NCBI RefSeq assembly: GCF_017562075.2
Contig: NC_054083.1
Span: 51,095,442-51,159,441 of the forward strand
Origin: Anopheles merus
Lineage: Eukaryota > Arthropoda > Insecta > Diptera > Culicidae
Length of the DNA: 64,000 bases
Direction: 5' to 3'
The position numbers were made by a program, and so were the translations under genes. The notes below the pieces were generated by a model that worked only from the letters and a program-made list of their open reading frames with translations, made no database searches and was not told the origin of the DNA. This document shows positions 25,130 to 38,900 of the stretch, in pieces (the first letter of the stretch is position 1; the number at the start of each line of letters is the position of its first letter).

Positions 25130-25684
25130 CCTGGCCGCGGGTGTAAGATTGGCGTAGAATCACGTTTTTGGGGGCGCTGCGTGTCTGCGTACGAGCAAAA
25201 ACATGTGCACATGTGTTTGTTTTGATTGGGAACGTTTGACGTTTGTTCCATACACACGCACACACACTCGCACACGCACACAGAGCGCTTCAGCTGTCAA
25301 ACGAACGCCGTTCGCAAATGAAGGACGGATTATTCTATTTTCCTTATTAAAAATACAGAAATACGCTTTTGTATTTGATATGGTGTCCAAAAAATAATTG
25401 AAATTCGTTAGTTTTTTCTTTATCCAACAGATGGAAAGTAATCTTTCTTTACTTTCCACAAATGATCGCCATGTCTGTTGATCGACAGTCTGTTTACCTT
25501 GTTTCACACACCACCACCACTACCACAACACAAGGGTTGGTTTTACCCCCCTTTGCGGGTAGCAGGGTTAAAAAGGGGAAGGTGGTGTAAATCCTGAAAG
25601 AAGACAAAGTTGGCATCGTAATCGGAGAGTATTTCGTGAAGTTGGCACATATTGTGTAAAGAGCTCCGAGAGTGAGAGTGCATC
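25130..25684. promoter_or_regulatory. Divergent promoter region of AATF and DIS3L2
   Basis: About 555 bases between starts of two RNA/ribosome genes. At 25201-25214 is a perfect 14-base palindrome, ACATGTGCACATGT, made of two overlapping-type E-box halves. A CA-rich stretch follows near 25250-25282. No TATA box is evident. Confidence 0.45.
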
Positions 25685-28600
25685 ATGTCAGATGAAGAGT
25701 TCTTCCGTGAAATAAGGGAAACAATGATCGACGATACGCGCAAAATGTTGGAAAATGCTGGCTCATCGAGTGGCAGGAAGGGATTAGCGAAAGATAGCAG
25801 CAAAAATACCTCCACCTCCACCACCCCGCGGAAAGTGGAGAGCGTGTCGAACGGAGAAACGGAAAGCGGTACGGCGAAAGCAGTGCTGAGTGAACCACTT
25901 AGCGCACTGGACGGTAAATCGAAACACGTAAAACCATCTTCTACCTCGTCACACTTACCCCATACGAGGGCGGAAAAGACGTCGGACAGGGGCGGTAAGA
26001 AAAGGGAACCCAAGTGGAATCTGGCGGAAATGAATCAAGGTTCGGAAATGGGGGATACCAACACTACTGCTACAGCGAATGCAGAATCGACTGAAAAGGC
26101 GACGATGGAACTGGTTACCCTGCAGCTTGAGCCCAGTGGCGAGCGGAAGAAGCCACCGGTGGCGGCTCCAAACAATGCAACAGTGAGCAACAGTGATGCG
26201 GCCGAGTCTGATGACGATGATTCACCTCCGCCAGTCGGGGTGCCGGAGGAAGCAACGGACAAGGACCGAACGAAAGCTAGAAAGTTGAAAAAGGAAATGA
26301 AGCGCAAGGTAAAGGAAGCGACCAAGCTGCAGGAGCTGAATAAGAAGAAGCAGGGCAAGGATGGTCCAGGCAAGGATCAGTTATCGCAGCTGACCAGACA
26401 GATCCAATCGATACAGGCACAGATAGAGAATTTGAAGAAGGCAGCCAGACTGGATAACGCACCAGGTGCAGGCAGACGGGATAAAACAAGAGAGAATCCA
26501 CTGAAAGCAGCACGATCCGTATCGGAATCGAGCAGCAGAAAGGAAACGAAACGAAAGGACAAGCCACAACCCGCACCAAGTACGAGCAATGCAGTCACGA
26601 GCGTATCGGTGGTCGGTGGCGATGAGTTGCCACGGGAGCATCGACTGCTCGTTCAGTTGTTTATGCTTAGCTCCAACCAGCGGAAAAAGTTCCTCGAGCG
26701 GCAGGGAATGGAGCTCGGCCTACTTACTCCCCATCCGCACAAGAAGCACGTTGTGTTGGTCAACAAGGACATTCAGCATGTGGCCGAAGGGTTAGCTACG
26801 CAGGCCAGGCAGTATCTTGCCGAATGTAGAGAAGCTGCACTGCCGGCAGCATCGAAAAAGCAACATAAAGACCCATCCCTCCAGGGAGCCACTGCCAACT
26901 CCAGCCACGACAGTAGCAACTTGAAACCGAAACGATATAGCAGAGGAACGTACGAGGAGCAGGTCACTTACCTGCTGAACGATGGCAATGTACGCTCGGA
27001 GGAGGACTACGACCCGCGCCTTATCCTTCTAGACATCCGGGACAAAGCGAAGGAAATCATTCAGGAACGGTTGGACACATTCGTGCAAGGGTTGGTGACA
27101 CTGAATGTCGGCTACGTCATCGAGGGCTTTGTGCGCATCAACGCTCGCAACAATATGCAATCGTTCGTGGATGATGCATCGCAGGTGGGCAACGTTTACA
27201 TCAATTCCATTCTGCTGCGCCGCTGCGCCATGGAAGGTGATCGAGTGCGGGTGTTTGTGATGCCTCAGGCACCATCGGATGATTCCGCCACCAGTCCAAA
27301 GGCAAATGGAAACGATGAGTCGGCGGAAGAGGACGCAGTGCAGCAGGCAGGGGGGAAAACTACGCAAAACAGTGTCGGCTTCGTAGTGGCAATTTTGGAG
27401 AAGCGGCACAACCGGCAGTGCGTTGGCAAGTTCCTTGCAGCGGCACCGGGTAAGAAACATTATCGCGTGTTCATGCCAAGGGACATGCGCATACCACCGG
27501 TGCGTGTGTTTAAGCAGGACTGGCCAAACGCACTGCTGAGCACAAACATCGCCAAGCTGAAGGACGATAAGGAGGAGAAGGAAGATCGCAAGGTGCCGCA
27601 AACGAGCGACGTGGATGTAACGGACGTCCTGTACCAAGCAGAAATCATCGAGTGGCAGGATGAGGTCCCGATCGGCACGATACTGAAATCGATCGGCAAG
27701 TGTGGCGTGCTAGAGGTGGAAAATGAATCCATCCTCGTCGAGCACAACCTGGACGTGACGCCGTACGGGGAAGCCATTCTGGCACAGCTGCCGGCCGTTC
27801 CGTACTGCATACCGCAGGAGGAACTCGAGCGGCGGGAAGATCTGCGCGGGGAGTGCATCTTCACGATCGATCCGGCGACGGCACGCGATCTGGATGATGC
27901 GCTGAGCTGCAAGCAGCTCGAGAATGGCAATTATCAAATCGGGGTGCACATATCGGACGTAACGTACTTCCTGCGGGAAAGCTCTCCGCTGGACGAGCTG
28001 GTAAAGCTGAGGGCCACCTCCATCTACATGGTGGACACGGTGTACCACATGCTGCCGAAGCAGCTGTGCAACACGTGCTCTCTACTGCCCGGAGAAGATA
28101 AGCTGGCCTTTTCCGTGTTCTGGGAGATGCAGCCCGATGGGACGGTGCTGAGTACGCGCTTCGCTCGCACCGTCATCAACTCGTGCTCGCAGCTCTCCTA
28201 CGAACACGCGCAGCTAATGCTGGACAATCCGAGCTGTGAGGTGGAGGAGGATCAGTTCCCGGAAATTATGCACGGCTACAACGCCAAACAGCTGTGCAAG
28301 ATTGTCAATACGCTGCAATCGATCGCGGTGCAGCTGCGCCAGCGGCGCATGGACGATGGGTGTCTGAAGATTAATCAGCCCAAACTCACCTTCCGCCTCG
28401 ATCCTGCCACCGGTCGGCCGATCGAGTACGGTGTGTACAAGGTGCGCCCGAGCAATGAGATGATTGAAGATTTCATGCTGCTTGCCAACACTTCCGTTGC
28501 GAATGCGATCTACAAGGCATTCCCGGAAATTTCGCTACTGCGCGCCCACAGCCCGCCGGCCGAGAACATGATGAAGAATCTCGTCCGCACGCTGTCCCTG

Positions 28601-29448
28601 CATGGGCACGCCCTATCGTACGCCAGTCCGAAGGACATCCGGGAGTGTATGGAAACGATCATCAGTACGTCGGAGAACCCGGACGCTACCCGGAGCGTGC
28701 TGAGTGTGCTGCTCGCCAAACCGATGATCCGGGCACAGTACTACTGTTCGCTGTATGCGACCACGCCCGAGCACTTTATGCATTACGCGTTGGCCATACC
28801 GATGTACACGCACTTTACCAGCCCCATCCGACGGTACGCCGATTGTCTGGTGCATCGAGTGCTGGCCGCCGCGCTAGCGATCGATGTGCAGCCGAAACGG
28901 TCGCCCGAGGAGCTGCAGTGTCTGGCCATGATTTGCAACGAGAAAAAGTACAACGCCAAGTGTGCGGGCGAGGCAAGTTCGCTGCTGTACTTCCGCCACT
29001 GGTTGGAGGCTGTGGGAGATTACGAAACGGAGGCTGCCGTTATGGGATATGCCGCCCATCATATCGAGCTGGTGCTGATACACTCCGGCATTGTGCTGAA
29101 AGCTGCCACTAAGGTAAGATTGGATCGATTGGATGACACGGGTATGGAATGTGCACTAACGCTTAGTTCCACTTCTAGAAACTGTCCACCGTTGCCACGG
29201 TCGTGTATAAACCGACCGAACCGGTCGCGAGCTGCATGCTAATTCCGAACGATACCTCCATACCACCGGTCGAGTTGACAATCTTTACCAAGGTTCGTGT
29301 CACGGTAAAGGTCATAAAGGATACGATCATCGTATGTTCAGTTCTTCCCATCGCAACGAAGGAACAATCCGCTTCAACGGTGGCGCAAACCGTTGAGCAA
29401 TCGGTGACTGATTTAAGCGAGGAAATGAAATCCGCTCGCATCTACTAG
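25685..29448 (+). CDS. DIS3L2: DIS3-like exonuclease 2 (RNase II/RNB family)
   Basis: Cytoplasmic 3'-to-5' exoribonuclease that degrades uridylated RNAs without the exosome. Exons: 25685-29113 and 29179-29448, giving 1232 residues, longer than the human 885. The first 310 or so residues are low complexity and charged, with a KKEMKRKVKEA coiled-coil-like stretch; I see no PIN domain, as expected for DIS3L2. Cold-shock-type domains lie near residues 440-680 (e.g. VIEGFVRINARNN). The RNB domain runs from about 718; its metal-binding aspartates are intact in IDPATARDLDDAL. Other landmarks are KLSYEHAQ-like QLSYEHAQ, FMLLANTSVA, and YTHFTSPIRRYAD with the conserved arginines. The second exon completes an S1 domain. 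The small intron is 65 bases. Confidence 0.95.
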
Positions 29449-30557
29449 AACGATCTTAAGTGTTTGCATTTGCATCACAGCATAGAACGTTACGTTTCCC
29501 CCTGTGCAACGGATACTCTTTTTTCGTTCAATTTTTCACGTAGTTTTACTTTAATTTAACGTACCATTGTGTCTATAAAAACGCGCATTTGGGCACCATT
29601 TTAGGGAGTTTACCAGCCCTACGAGACGCACAAATAATTGTGTAAAGTAAATGTTTTTTTTTTTTATTTGTAAGCTTGCAATTAGGGCCGCGGTTACTTT
29701 GTACAGACGATGTACTCTGTACGACTTAATAGTAAGACTGCTGTCCGAGTTCACACCACTCATGTGATCCTTCCAACACGTTTGGATCACTTATCGGCGG
29801 CTTTGGGTACAAAACGTAACGTGTCGCAAATAGCCGTATCGAGTCAGAATAGGTTTTAGATAAAAAAAAAGAAAAAAAAATCAAATATTTTAATAATAAC
29901 GTATCTGCACGCAAATACCACAAACCCCCATGACCGCTGTGCCTACGTCAAAAGGGTAGAATTATTGAGAAAATATTTATGAGAACGTTGCGACTGCCGC
30001 AATTAAATGCAAGCATAAGTTAAACAAAGACGATAAACAACTGCAACTTCAAAACGTTCGGGAAACATTTGCTATGGGAAACGATATCCGTGCCAAACGG
30101 CTCGACCGGTTGGTGAACTCAACTACGCACTGAAAACAGTTTGACTTTTGCTTCAGCCACGCTGGATGGCAGGGGCAGCGGCGCGCTTGTGTGCGTGTGT
30201 ATCGTTCCGTATGAATGGGGAAGCAAAAGCCACCACTACCATTAGAAACCGTCCGCAAAAGAGAGTAAAAAAGTAACAGCAGCAACAAGAAAGGGAGTGT
30301 GTGCAACCCTTAGCGCAGCACTGGGCTAGAAAACGACACGAAAAGGTACACAGAGTGGATTGCTGTCGCTGAGCAAATGCACCAATAGTAACGTTACGCA
30401 GCGTTAAATCGGCACGGATTTATCGTACGGTATTGTAACAGGCTGGTGAGGCTGTGTAAAGGCAGCTGTGTTAAAAAGTGTATTTACGTACGCGAATGGC
30501 CTGTGAAGGTGGAAAAGAAATTACGAGAAACATTTCCCATTTCGTATTTACACGATC

Positions 30558-30588
30558 ATGTGTGTGTGTGTGTGTCTGTGTGTGTGTG
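30558..30588. repeat. Imperfect (GT)n microsatellite
   Basis: GT repeat with a C interruption in the leader-like region. Confidence 0.8.
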
Positions 30589-33500
30589 GTAGTGTCTGTG
30601 CGTAATTCTCGGGATGGTGTTGCAAAGTAGGCGACGCGATGTGAAAGCTGCTACTGCCTTTGCGGAACCGAACTGAACAGGCACGCAAAAACAGGGAGAA
30701 AGTTAGAAATTGCGCTTATCCAAACCGATGTCCTGCACACGGTTAAGGGTGGGCGCAATATGGGAAGAGGGGCTTGTGGCGAGGAAACGGAAGCAACCCC
30801 CTCCATACGGGGGTGCGTTTGTTATTGGAGGGGGGGGGGGTCGGTCGTGCGAGCTAAATGGAAAGATTGCTGCCTGGTTTAAACTAAAGTCAAACTGGAG
30901 CTGCCTCCAATGGGTGGTGATTTTAAATTCAAAGGGTGCCAGAAAGCTTGTTTTTGGCTGGCTTAAGCTGTATCACACAAAATTGGTGAAGAAATCTGAT
31001 CATCCGTCAGTCTCCTCCCAGAAGAAGATGTTGTGTTGCATTCCATTCGTTGCGGCAGTGGGTAAATACCGAACGGAGGCTGCCTCGGCAGATGTGTGGT
31101 GGAGACGAAGATGATGAGAGCGTAGGATGTGCTGGTGGTGGTGGTAGTGGCTGCAAGTCATCACGATCACGACGAACGGAAGCAAATGAACGTGAGAAGG
31201 TCTCTGAATTTCTACATCAACAGAACGGAAATCGATTTGAGGCGAGCACAGCAACATCAAAGGGCATGGGTGACTTTGTTGCTCAAACGCAAGAACGGAA
31301 GTTTGCCGCTAGTCGCATTGGGAATTCCAGTAGGAAGCAAGAAGCAGGAAAGGAGATAGAGACAACTGAAAGAGCACAAAAAGTAGTGATTGATTGTGCA
31401 TACATACTATCCAGCTGTAGCTACACGATAGTACGACACAAATCAGAGTGAACCAGAATGATTGTGTGTTTGTATGTGTGTGTATATGTTTTTGCCCCAA
31501 CTGCGGGCCGCTAAGTGCTATTAGTAATGGTTCCTTGGAGGGGTGGAAGCGTCTAGAAGCAGAAACACACAGTGTCGATTGCCACAAAGTAACAATTGGA
31601 GTGTATATGGAACGTAAGAAGCCCCAAAACAAGGCAAGTGAATAACACTAAATGGTGCGGCAGGCGCAGCTGGCAGATGAAACCGAGCATTGACTCAACG
31701 CAGCATAAAACTCCACATCTGCGATACATTCCATGTGCCTGTTTGCGTATGTGTGTGTGTGTTTTGGTGTGTGTGAATGTGTACATCTGTGGAATGTGCT
31801 GTTTGATGAATCTCGGCGTAGGCATTAACAGCATCGCCTGCTGCACCAGCACCAGCGCTCCCCTGACAACACAGAGAGACGGACGGAAGTGTCTTTTGTG
31901 CGTGTGACAGTTACCTAGATACACAAAGAACCCGGAGAAGCAGAGTAGAAGCAAGGCAAAAGGGTGTATTTTTTAAGCAAAAGGTAAAATAAGCGAAGAA
32001 AAAGCCGACAAAGCGAGAGCATAACAAAAACAGCGACACAACGACAGCGACAACCGCGGCGGTGAAGACGACGACGTTTTTCAAGGACAACAGTGAATGC
32101 GCGCGTGAGGGACCGGCCTGGGAGGGACCGGTTGTGTGTGTGTGTCTTTCGTAGAATGGATCTCGCTACTTTCATTCATTCCTTTCCGGAGCGAACGAAG
32201 TAGTGTATGAACGTGTCTGTGTGATAGTGCGCGGTGTAAAAGTTGTATTTCGTTTGTTTTCAATGGGGATGCGCGAAGTGGAAATAGTAATTTTACGCAA
32301 TGATTACATTTGCTTTCTAAATTCATCCCCCTTTGATGTAGATTTTTTGTTTGATTGAGTGTTTGCACTGAATCAGCAGCCAGATTGATTGTAACGAAAA
32401 CAGCTTACATCCTGTAAGTGTGCTTCAAAGCGTCTGTGTGTGTGTGCTTGTTGTTTGCATTCTGTTTGTGTGCCTGTGTGTGCTTGTGTGTGCCCCTTGT
32501 GGTGTGGGCTGTGTTTGTTTTATACAATTGAAATCAATCGAAAATTTAGTTCAAATTCCTATTAATACATGTCTGTACCGATCGATTTGAAAGTGTGGCG
32601 CTCCGCTTTGGTTTAATGCGAAGGTAAGTGGGTCACTTTTTAATGTTCGAACACAACTTTAACGGTGGTGCTTCAAGCATGCCATGTTTGTTCTAGTTGC
32701 AATATGCCAAATTATCACTGCTTCCTACTGATATTTTCTGTTTTTCTAAAGCTCCGAGAACTAACCCACATGTTAGATATACGAAATTATTAGATGCCTC
32801 ATCCGGGAATGTTTCATGACTCATGAAAGGCAGTTATGCTTCGATCCATCATCCAGAACAATCAAGTGTTTGTGAAGAATGTGATCATTTTAGAACGGAA
32901 AAAACCCTTTTTTAAAGTTCTGTGAAGAAGAAACAGCTAGCAAACTTTAATTCACGATACAAATGCTATTCACCTGCTAAGAGACCTTCCTGGCGGCACC
33001 CTCCGCCTAACGGTACGCAAACGCAAGCGACCGCCGTTTATTGCCGCAACGTGTTGAGAAACGTCAAGTGTGTCTGCTCTTGTTGGTGCGTACACTTCCG
33101 CCTACTCCGTCTTGATTGCAAGGCTGCTAAAAAGATTCGCTTTGCGTTCCTTCAATTAAACGGGCGTTTTTTTTTGTTTTCGGTTAGTGCACCAACACAA
33201 ACCAACGGAGCCGACGAGATCGATCAATAATATACTTACCGTGTGGCAGTCACTGACTCGCCCCACGAACGCAACTGATCGCTAAGAGCGCCGGCGGCAA
33301 TCGCCATAACTGGTTCACCTTCTCGCGGTCCACCCCATTACTACTATGCCTGGTGGAGGTTAAAGTTTTTTGACCGGCCGTGCAGCAGTTCCTTCTTCCG
33401 GGCGCTAGAGTGTCCACACTGGGCTAAACCAGACCGAACGGTGTATATCTCATGCGACTTTATCGCATATCGGATAAATCACCTCGAGTCCTGGACCCCA

Positions 33501-33935
33501 TTCTTTCGTCCTCTACCTTCTACGCTTTTGAACTAATAAAGCGTTTGTGGGAGGATGGAATTGCGTCATGATAGTGCGACAAAAAGCGACTTCCAACACG
33601 AAGAGCAAGACAGAGTTGATGTACACAAGAATGAATCGCATCGGACGTACAGCAGAATGTAGAAACGACACATAGGCACTAAATGCATCCCGACGTGTGC
33701 AGTCACACCGGGGGCGTCACACTGCAGCACGGGGGAAAGGGTGGACGATTTGCTTCATTATCTGCTCGTTCAGTGAGCAGCACGTACGTAGCAGCGCGCA
33801 AATATCAAGGGTAGGAGACAGTGCAGTTGCAGTGCAAAAGGAAGTAGTGTAGTAGTCGCCGCGCAGTACTACCGGCACACACTGTGATGGTGTAGTGGTG
33901 GGGAACCGGCGTCACAGTCATTCCGGCGTCATCCA

Positions 33936-33961
33936 CATCATCATCATCATCATCATCATCA
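33936..33961. repeat. (ATC)n microsatellite
   Basis: About eight tandem ATC/CAT units just before the donor-like site at 33996. Confidence 0.85.
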
Positions 33962-35072
33962 GCATGCTTGAAGCTTGGCTTGGCCTGACGTTGAAGGTAA
34001 TTTCATTTTTGCACAAGAACGTGGAACGTTTATGTCGTCTGACGAGAGGAATTTCCATCTCAGTGAGCGGTGGCGGACTGGCTGGGTTGCTGGGGAAACC
34101 GATGAAAAATGGCTCTCTTGTCGCCGGTTTTCTGTTATTCTGTACGTGCAAGTAGAGCGTTGCAAAAGCGTTGGATTGTTCCTTGGAACTTGTCTTGTTT
34201 TTGGGGGTTTGAGCACTTGGTTTTTATGAAAAGTGAACGTGCCCAGCGAAAAGAGTTGTACATCCACTTCCGACTTCAATTTTCCTCGAATCATCTATGA
34301 TGGGGCTTCTGCCTGCAAAGCCGATAAGCGGGACAGCTTACGTCATGGGAGCTTTTGTAGTCTTTGTTTGAGACATTCTCACCCGTCACCGTGGGACATG
34401 CAACAAGTATCTGATAGCGCGGTGGCTTGTTTTCTTTCGATTTTTCATTTGTCATCAATAGAAATGTAAACGCTCTAGACATTTGCTTCGCTGCGATCAC
34501 CAATACTGCTGTGCGCTAAACGGGAGTGTGGAAACACAAACCGACACAAACAGTAGGTTGTGGTGAAGGCTTAAGTAGTGTTGTGCCCGTATCTTATCGG
34601 TGTGCAGCAAAATTCCAAACCAGTCAGTGGTCAGTTTAGTGGATGTTGATGGAGTAGAGCAAGTGGAATCGGAAAAACGCCTCAAGGCTTTGCTCAAGCG
34701 GATGATAATTCAATTATGCCAGGCCCTTTCTGACACTTTGGTCTTGTCCAGCGCAATTAAAGCATGTTTACTTCGGATAAATATTGCCTGGTGGATTTAA
34801 AAAACTGGCAAATTTGAATGAATCCCCACCCTGCCCTGTAACATTGCTGTCCTGGGCAGGATCCCCTAGAGGTGTTGTACACAGAAACAAAAAAAGAGGG
34901 AGCCCACTAACGCCCCTTCACACGGACATAATATACACCGTAACTCACAACCGAGTAGGGTGCGGTTGATTGCATGTTCTTCGATCATGTTATATGTGCT
35001 GTTGATGATTTTGTATGGATGTGTGTGTATATGCTTTAATTTTCCCCCGACTTTTGCTTCTTCCGATTCTCT

Positions 35073-35073
35073 C

Positions 35074-35143
<70 letters not shown>
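35073..35143. repeat. C12 run followed by (CT)n, about 30 units
   Basis: A run of twelve C then about 60 bases of pure CT. On the minus strand this is a dense GAGAG array of the type bound by GAGA-type factors in insects; function here is not shown. Confidence 0.9.
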
Positions 35144-35154
<11 letters not shown>

Positions 35155-35682
35155 CCTTTGGTCATGCTTTTTGCAACGTGACCAAAAACGCAACACCTCC
35201 TAACACTGCTGTTGAGCAAGCTCCAGCGGTAGAATGGCAAGAAGAGAAATTTGACGAAGGAGAAGAAAAAAAACTACCCACCGTATGGATGAAGCCGGGG
35301 CAAGGAAGAAGGGAGCGGTAGGAGCAGAGGTTTGGTGAAAGTACGTTCGGTTTTCGCTGTCTGGAGCGCCCGGAGCTGTTCACACAATTGCGCATTAGAT
35401 GGCGCCAATGCAGCACGCCAAGCACATTAGAAGCATAATTGTTGTTGTGTTGAAGCTAGATCATTTAAAATGACTCCATTTTGGCCACGGTTTGTTTGCA
35501 TTAGTCATCCTTCCCTTCCCAAAAATGCACATTTCGCAATGCAGTGACACTAGCGCGGCTCGCCACTATACCGAAAGGGAAGGTGCTGATAAGAAGCTTG
35601 TGGTTAAATCGGTTTGGAAATGCGCTTGGATTTGGTGATAAATATCACCTCAAAACACACACACCCAACCCGATACAGACGA

Positions 35683-35710
35683 TGGTGGTGGTGGTGGTGG
35701 TGGTGGTGGT
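35683..35710. repeat. (GGT)n microsatellite
   Basis: Nine tandem GGT units. Confidence 0.9.
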
Positions 35711-35919
35711 AGTTGTGTCCGTTTACTAATGCCAATGACGTACGCTTGAAAGTCTCCTATACCGGGCAGTAGAGGCCAATAATCCCGTCGTCAGGGGGAT
35801 TGGATTTTTGTAATTAGATAGTCGCCTGCTTCGACCTTCCCCAGCAAAGGATGGCAGGAAGTTGGTGGAACATTGGGAAGGAGGGTTGCTGCAAGGTAAC
35901 TTCAGGGACAAACCACACA

Positions 35920-35921
<2 letters not shown>

Positions 35922-35964
<43 letters not shown>
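35922..35964. repeat. (CA)n microsatellite
   Basis: About 21 CA units with one early interruption. Confidence 0.9.
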
Positions 35965-35966
<2 letters not shown>

Positions 35967-38900
35967 AGAGGCGCATGGAGTTTCAGGAGTGGGAGTTCTC
36001 TGGCCAATAAATAATTATGCATTGCCCGAGGTCCACGCTAGCGGATTATTGGGAATGGTTTGGGCCAACAACGTGCAGCTCTGGTCACACGGCAGGAGAT
36101 GGTGATGGTGGCTGCTAATCGCGAAGGGGGTTTCGGTCAACCTTTGGATACCGAGGACACTGTTATACCACTGTTTTGGAACGATCGGATAACTCGGTTA
36201 TTGCTCGGTTGGGGAAAGACACCTGATAGTGTTCGGTTTCGATGGATTAAATAGAGCCAGCGTGGAAAGCTGGCTAGCTGGCTGGCGCCCTTGTTGGTTG
36301 TTCTTTTGGGTTCGACGGGTTTATTGAATTGTATCCTGTTAAACGAATCGGCAAGGGTAAACCCCCTTGCTGACATTTATGATGTCTTATCTTCAACCAC
36401 ATCTTCAAGAGTTTGATTCAAGTTTCCATTCGCCTTTTTTTTGTGCATCTCTCTCAGACAGGCAATCTGTGGCGAGAAATAAGGTCAATAGATATAAATG
36501 ATCTGCCGGCATTTTTCTTTCTTATTCGGACACCAACATTGTGCATTGTCTGGCGTCGTTGTGTGTTTTTGCACGACTGCGGGCGGACGGACGGAGGAGT
36601 GCATTATTTGGCGAAGCGAAACAGTGGCAGGTCGGATGAACAGGGGTTTGCTGATAAAAAATAAAAAAATAGCAAAATTCCACTTGATCCCTTTGCACAC
36701 GACGACCTTTCTGGCCGGGGAGGGGTTTGGTCTCGTCTGGAGAAGATGTGGATTTTCGCAAGGAGCCAGAGCCAGCGTGAATGCAAATTAAATTATCAGC
36801 TACGATCGTAAAAATCGGTCCATGAAACATTGTTTACTGTTGTTCAGTCGAAGTGGAGAAGGACCCGAGAACGGTTTATCTGATATTTATAGAAGCTTTA
36901 AAGTTGTCTGAGCAAGGTTGAAGGTATGCTTTTTTTGTAGATCTTGTTGCTGTCTTGCTGCGAGTCAGAATCCTTTGGTCCTACACTCTTCATCATTCTA
37001 GGGTAGATGATGATCAACCATCGCGATCAAACATCTGTTGTTGTTTGCTATCTTTTTGCAGCTCCTCTTGGAGCTCTGCACTGTTCCAATTTCTATACAA
37101 CCTTCCCTGGTTGGGCAGCCTTTGTTTTTTTTGCTGGACAAATGCAGTTTTTTGCGCTACTTCTTACAGCACGCTAGCCAAGTGGTCACATGTGTGTACC
37201 ACTCCCACTCTGGCCCTTTCTTTTTTTGGCATGTTCTAGCTAGGAGAAAGACGTAAAAAATGCCACGCGAATCCGCTCCTCCCTTTCCCGCTTTGCCTGA
37301 AGTCCTGCCCCAACGGTGGGTGATGGTAAAAGCAGCAAATTAAATTATCCTTTGTCGACTCGGTTGTGGCCCATCGTTTGTCGCGTAACATGCAGCACAA
37401 ACTGCTGTGTTCTGTGTTTGTGTGCGAGTGTGTGTGTTTACTAGCCTGACGCCAAGGACAGCGAATCCGCTCAGCGACAGTCAGTCATCGACTGTGATGC
37501 GTACCGTAAGGAGGAAGATTGTTTTACCTTCGGTGCTCAGACAAGAACCTTAGTTTTGCTTTCTTGCTACAATTTGAAAAGTTACTTCTAGAAACTACAC
37601 ACAGAATCCAAAATGTCACAGCAAGTGTCGTTAACTGCAAGTGTGTAAAAACGGTGTGTACCAAAGTGTTCGCTTCTAGATAAGCTTTGCGAATATTGCC
37701 TTAAAACGTAAAGTGTTTGTGTCTCTCTATAAAGCAGAGAAATAACGAGTTTGAACACACAAAAAAACGTACGAACTCAAACGAAGCTAAAGAGAGACCA
37801 AGGCAAGGTTTGCTCTTCCACCCACACAGTGGTGCCGTTTGGTGATAACGGAGTTATCTTTGCGCGAAGATAACCGCTTACTCTGGCGTCTGGTGTTGTG
37901 TGGCGTTTGATGTTAATTGTCGCAAGGGTGTGGACTCAGCTTCGTGCCTTAGTAGCTCCGTTTGTTGTGGCCAGCATTCCGATCACCTGGTGGACTTGGT
38001 GTGTATTAAAGTGTGTATTGGATAAGTCAAATCACGTCCAGTCCCCATGTGTGTAGGAAACAGGAACAGGAAGTGGCTTTCCGTGTGAGTTTGCGTTTTG
38101 TTTGAAAACATATCAAAGGAAGGGGAGAACGTTCATCAGTGTTCTACTGATCTACATTCTTCAAGACAAAACAACAACAACTCTAAGAAGAATCGTGTGT
38201 CCTCCTTCCCTGTGCATACGCAAGTTCTATCGCGTTTGCACCTTCTGATCTTCGTACAGCGAGACGATCGTTTCAGCCTTCGCCGAAGAAAACCAGACAA
38301 ACGGGTTTTTTGTGTACCCCCTTTGCGTATCGAAGTATGCTGTGGAAATGCTGTCAGTGTGCAGTTTTTGCTACTATGTTAATTGTTTGTTTACGATCTG
38401 CTGCTGCTGCTGCTGTGACCCTGTGTGGTCTCTCCGGCAGCGAAGGGAAGTGTTTACGTGAAGGATTTCATACAGATATCGGCAATTCATGATCGTTGTG
38501 TGATGCGTAAAACGGTCTTCGATCTTCGTACTGGTGGCATTTATTAGCTGAGCATTTGCTGTATAGTACAAGTACAAGATTTATGGTTTATGGATGTGAA
38601 ATGTTTGTTAGGAATTCTGCTGATTGGAGGACACAGCAGCAGCTCACTTTGAGCAATAAATATTGAGTTTTTTTTGTGGCTTGAGCAAGTAAGTGAGCCC
38701 AAGAAACACGATCGTCGTACATCAAGATAGCAAGCATTTTTTTTCTATGGCATTTCTTTCGCCAATCTACCCCGTATTATCTCGAACTAGCTTTGCGAAT
38801 TTTATAGTTACAATGATAATGGTCTCGGCTTTCATGCGGGAACGTAAGCGGAACAGCGGAATAGATCGAACTGGAGAAAATAGAAAAAGAAAATGGGGAA

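Noticed and set aside
33964..33996. Possible alternative epsin start MLEAWLGLTLK before a donor
   Set aside because: Splicing to the only acceptor at 40920 would hit TGA at once, so it cannot extend the epsin protein.
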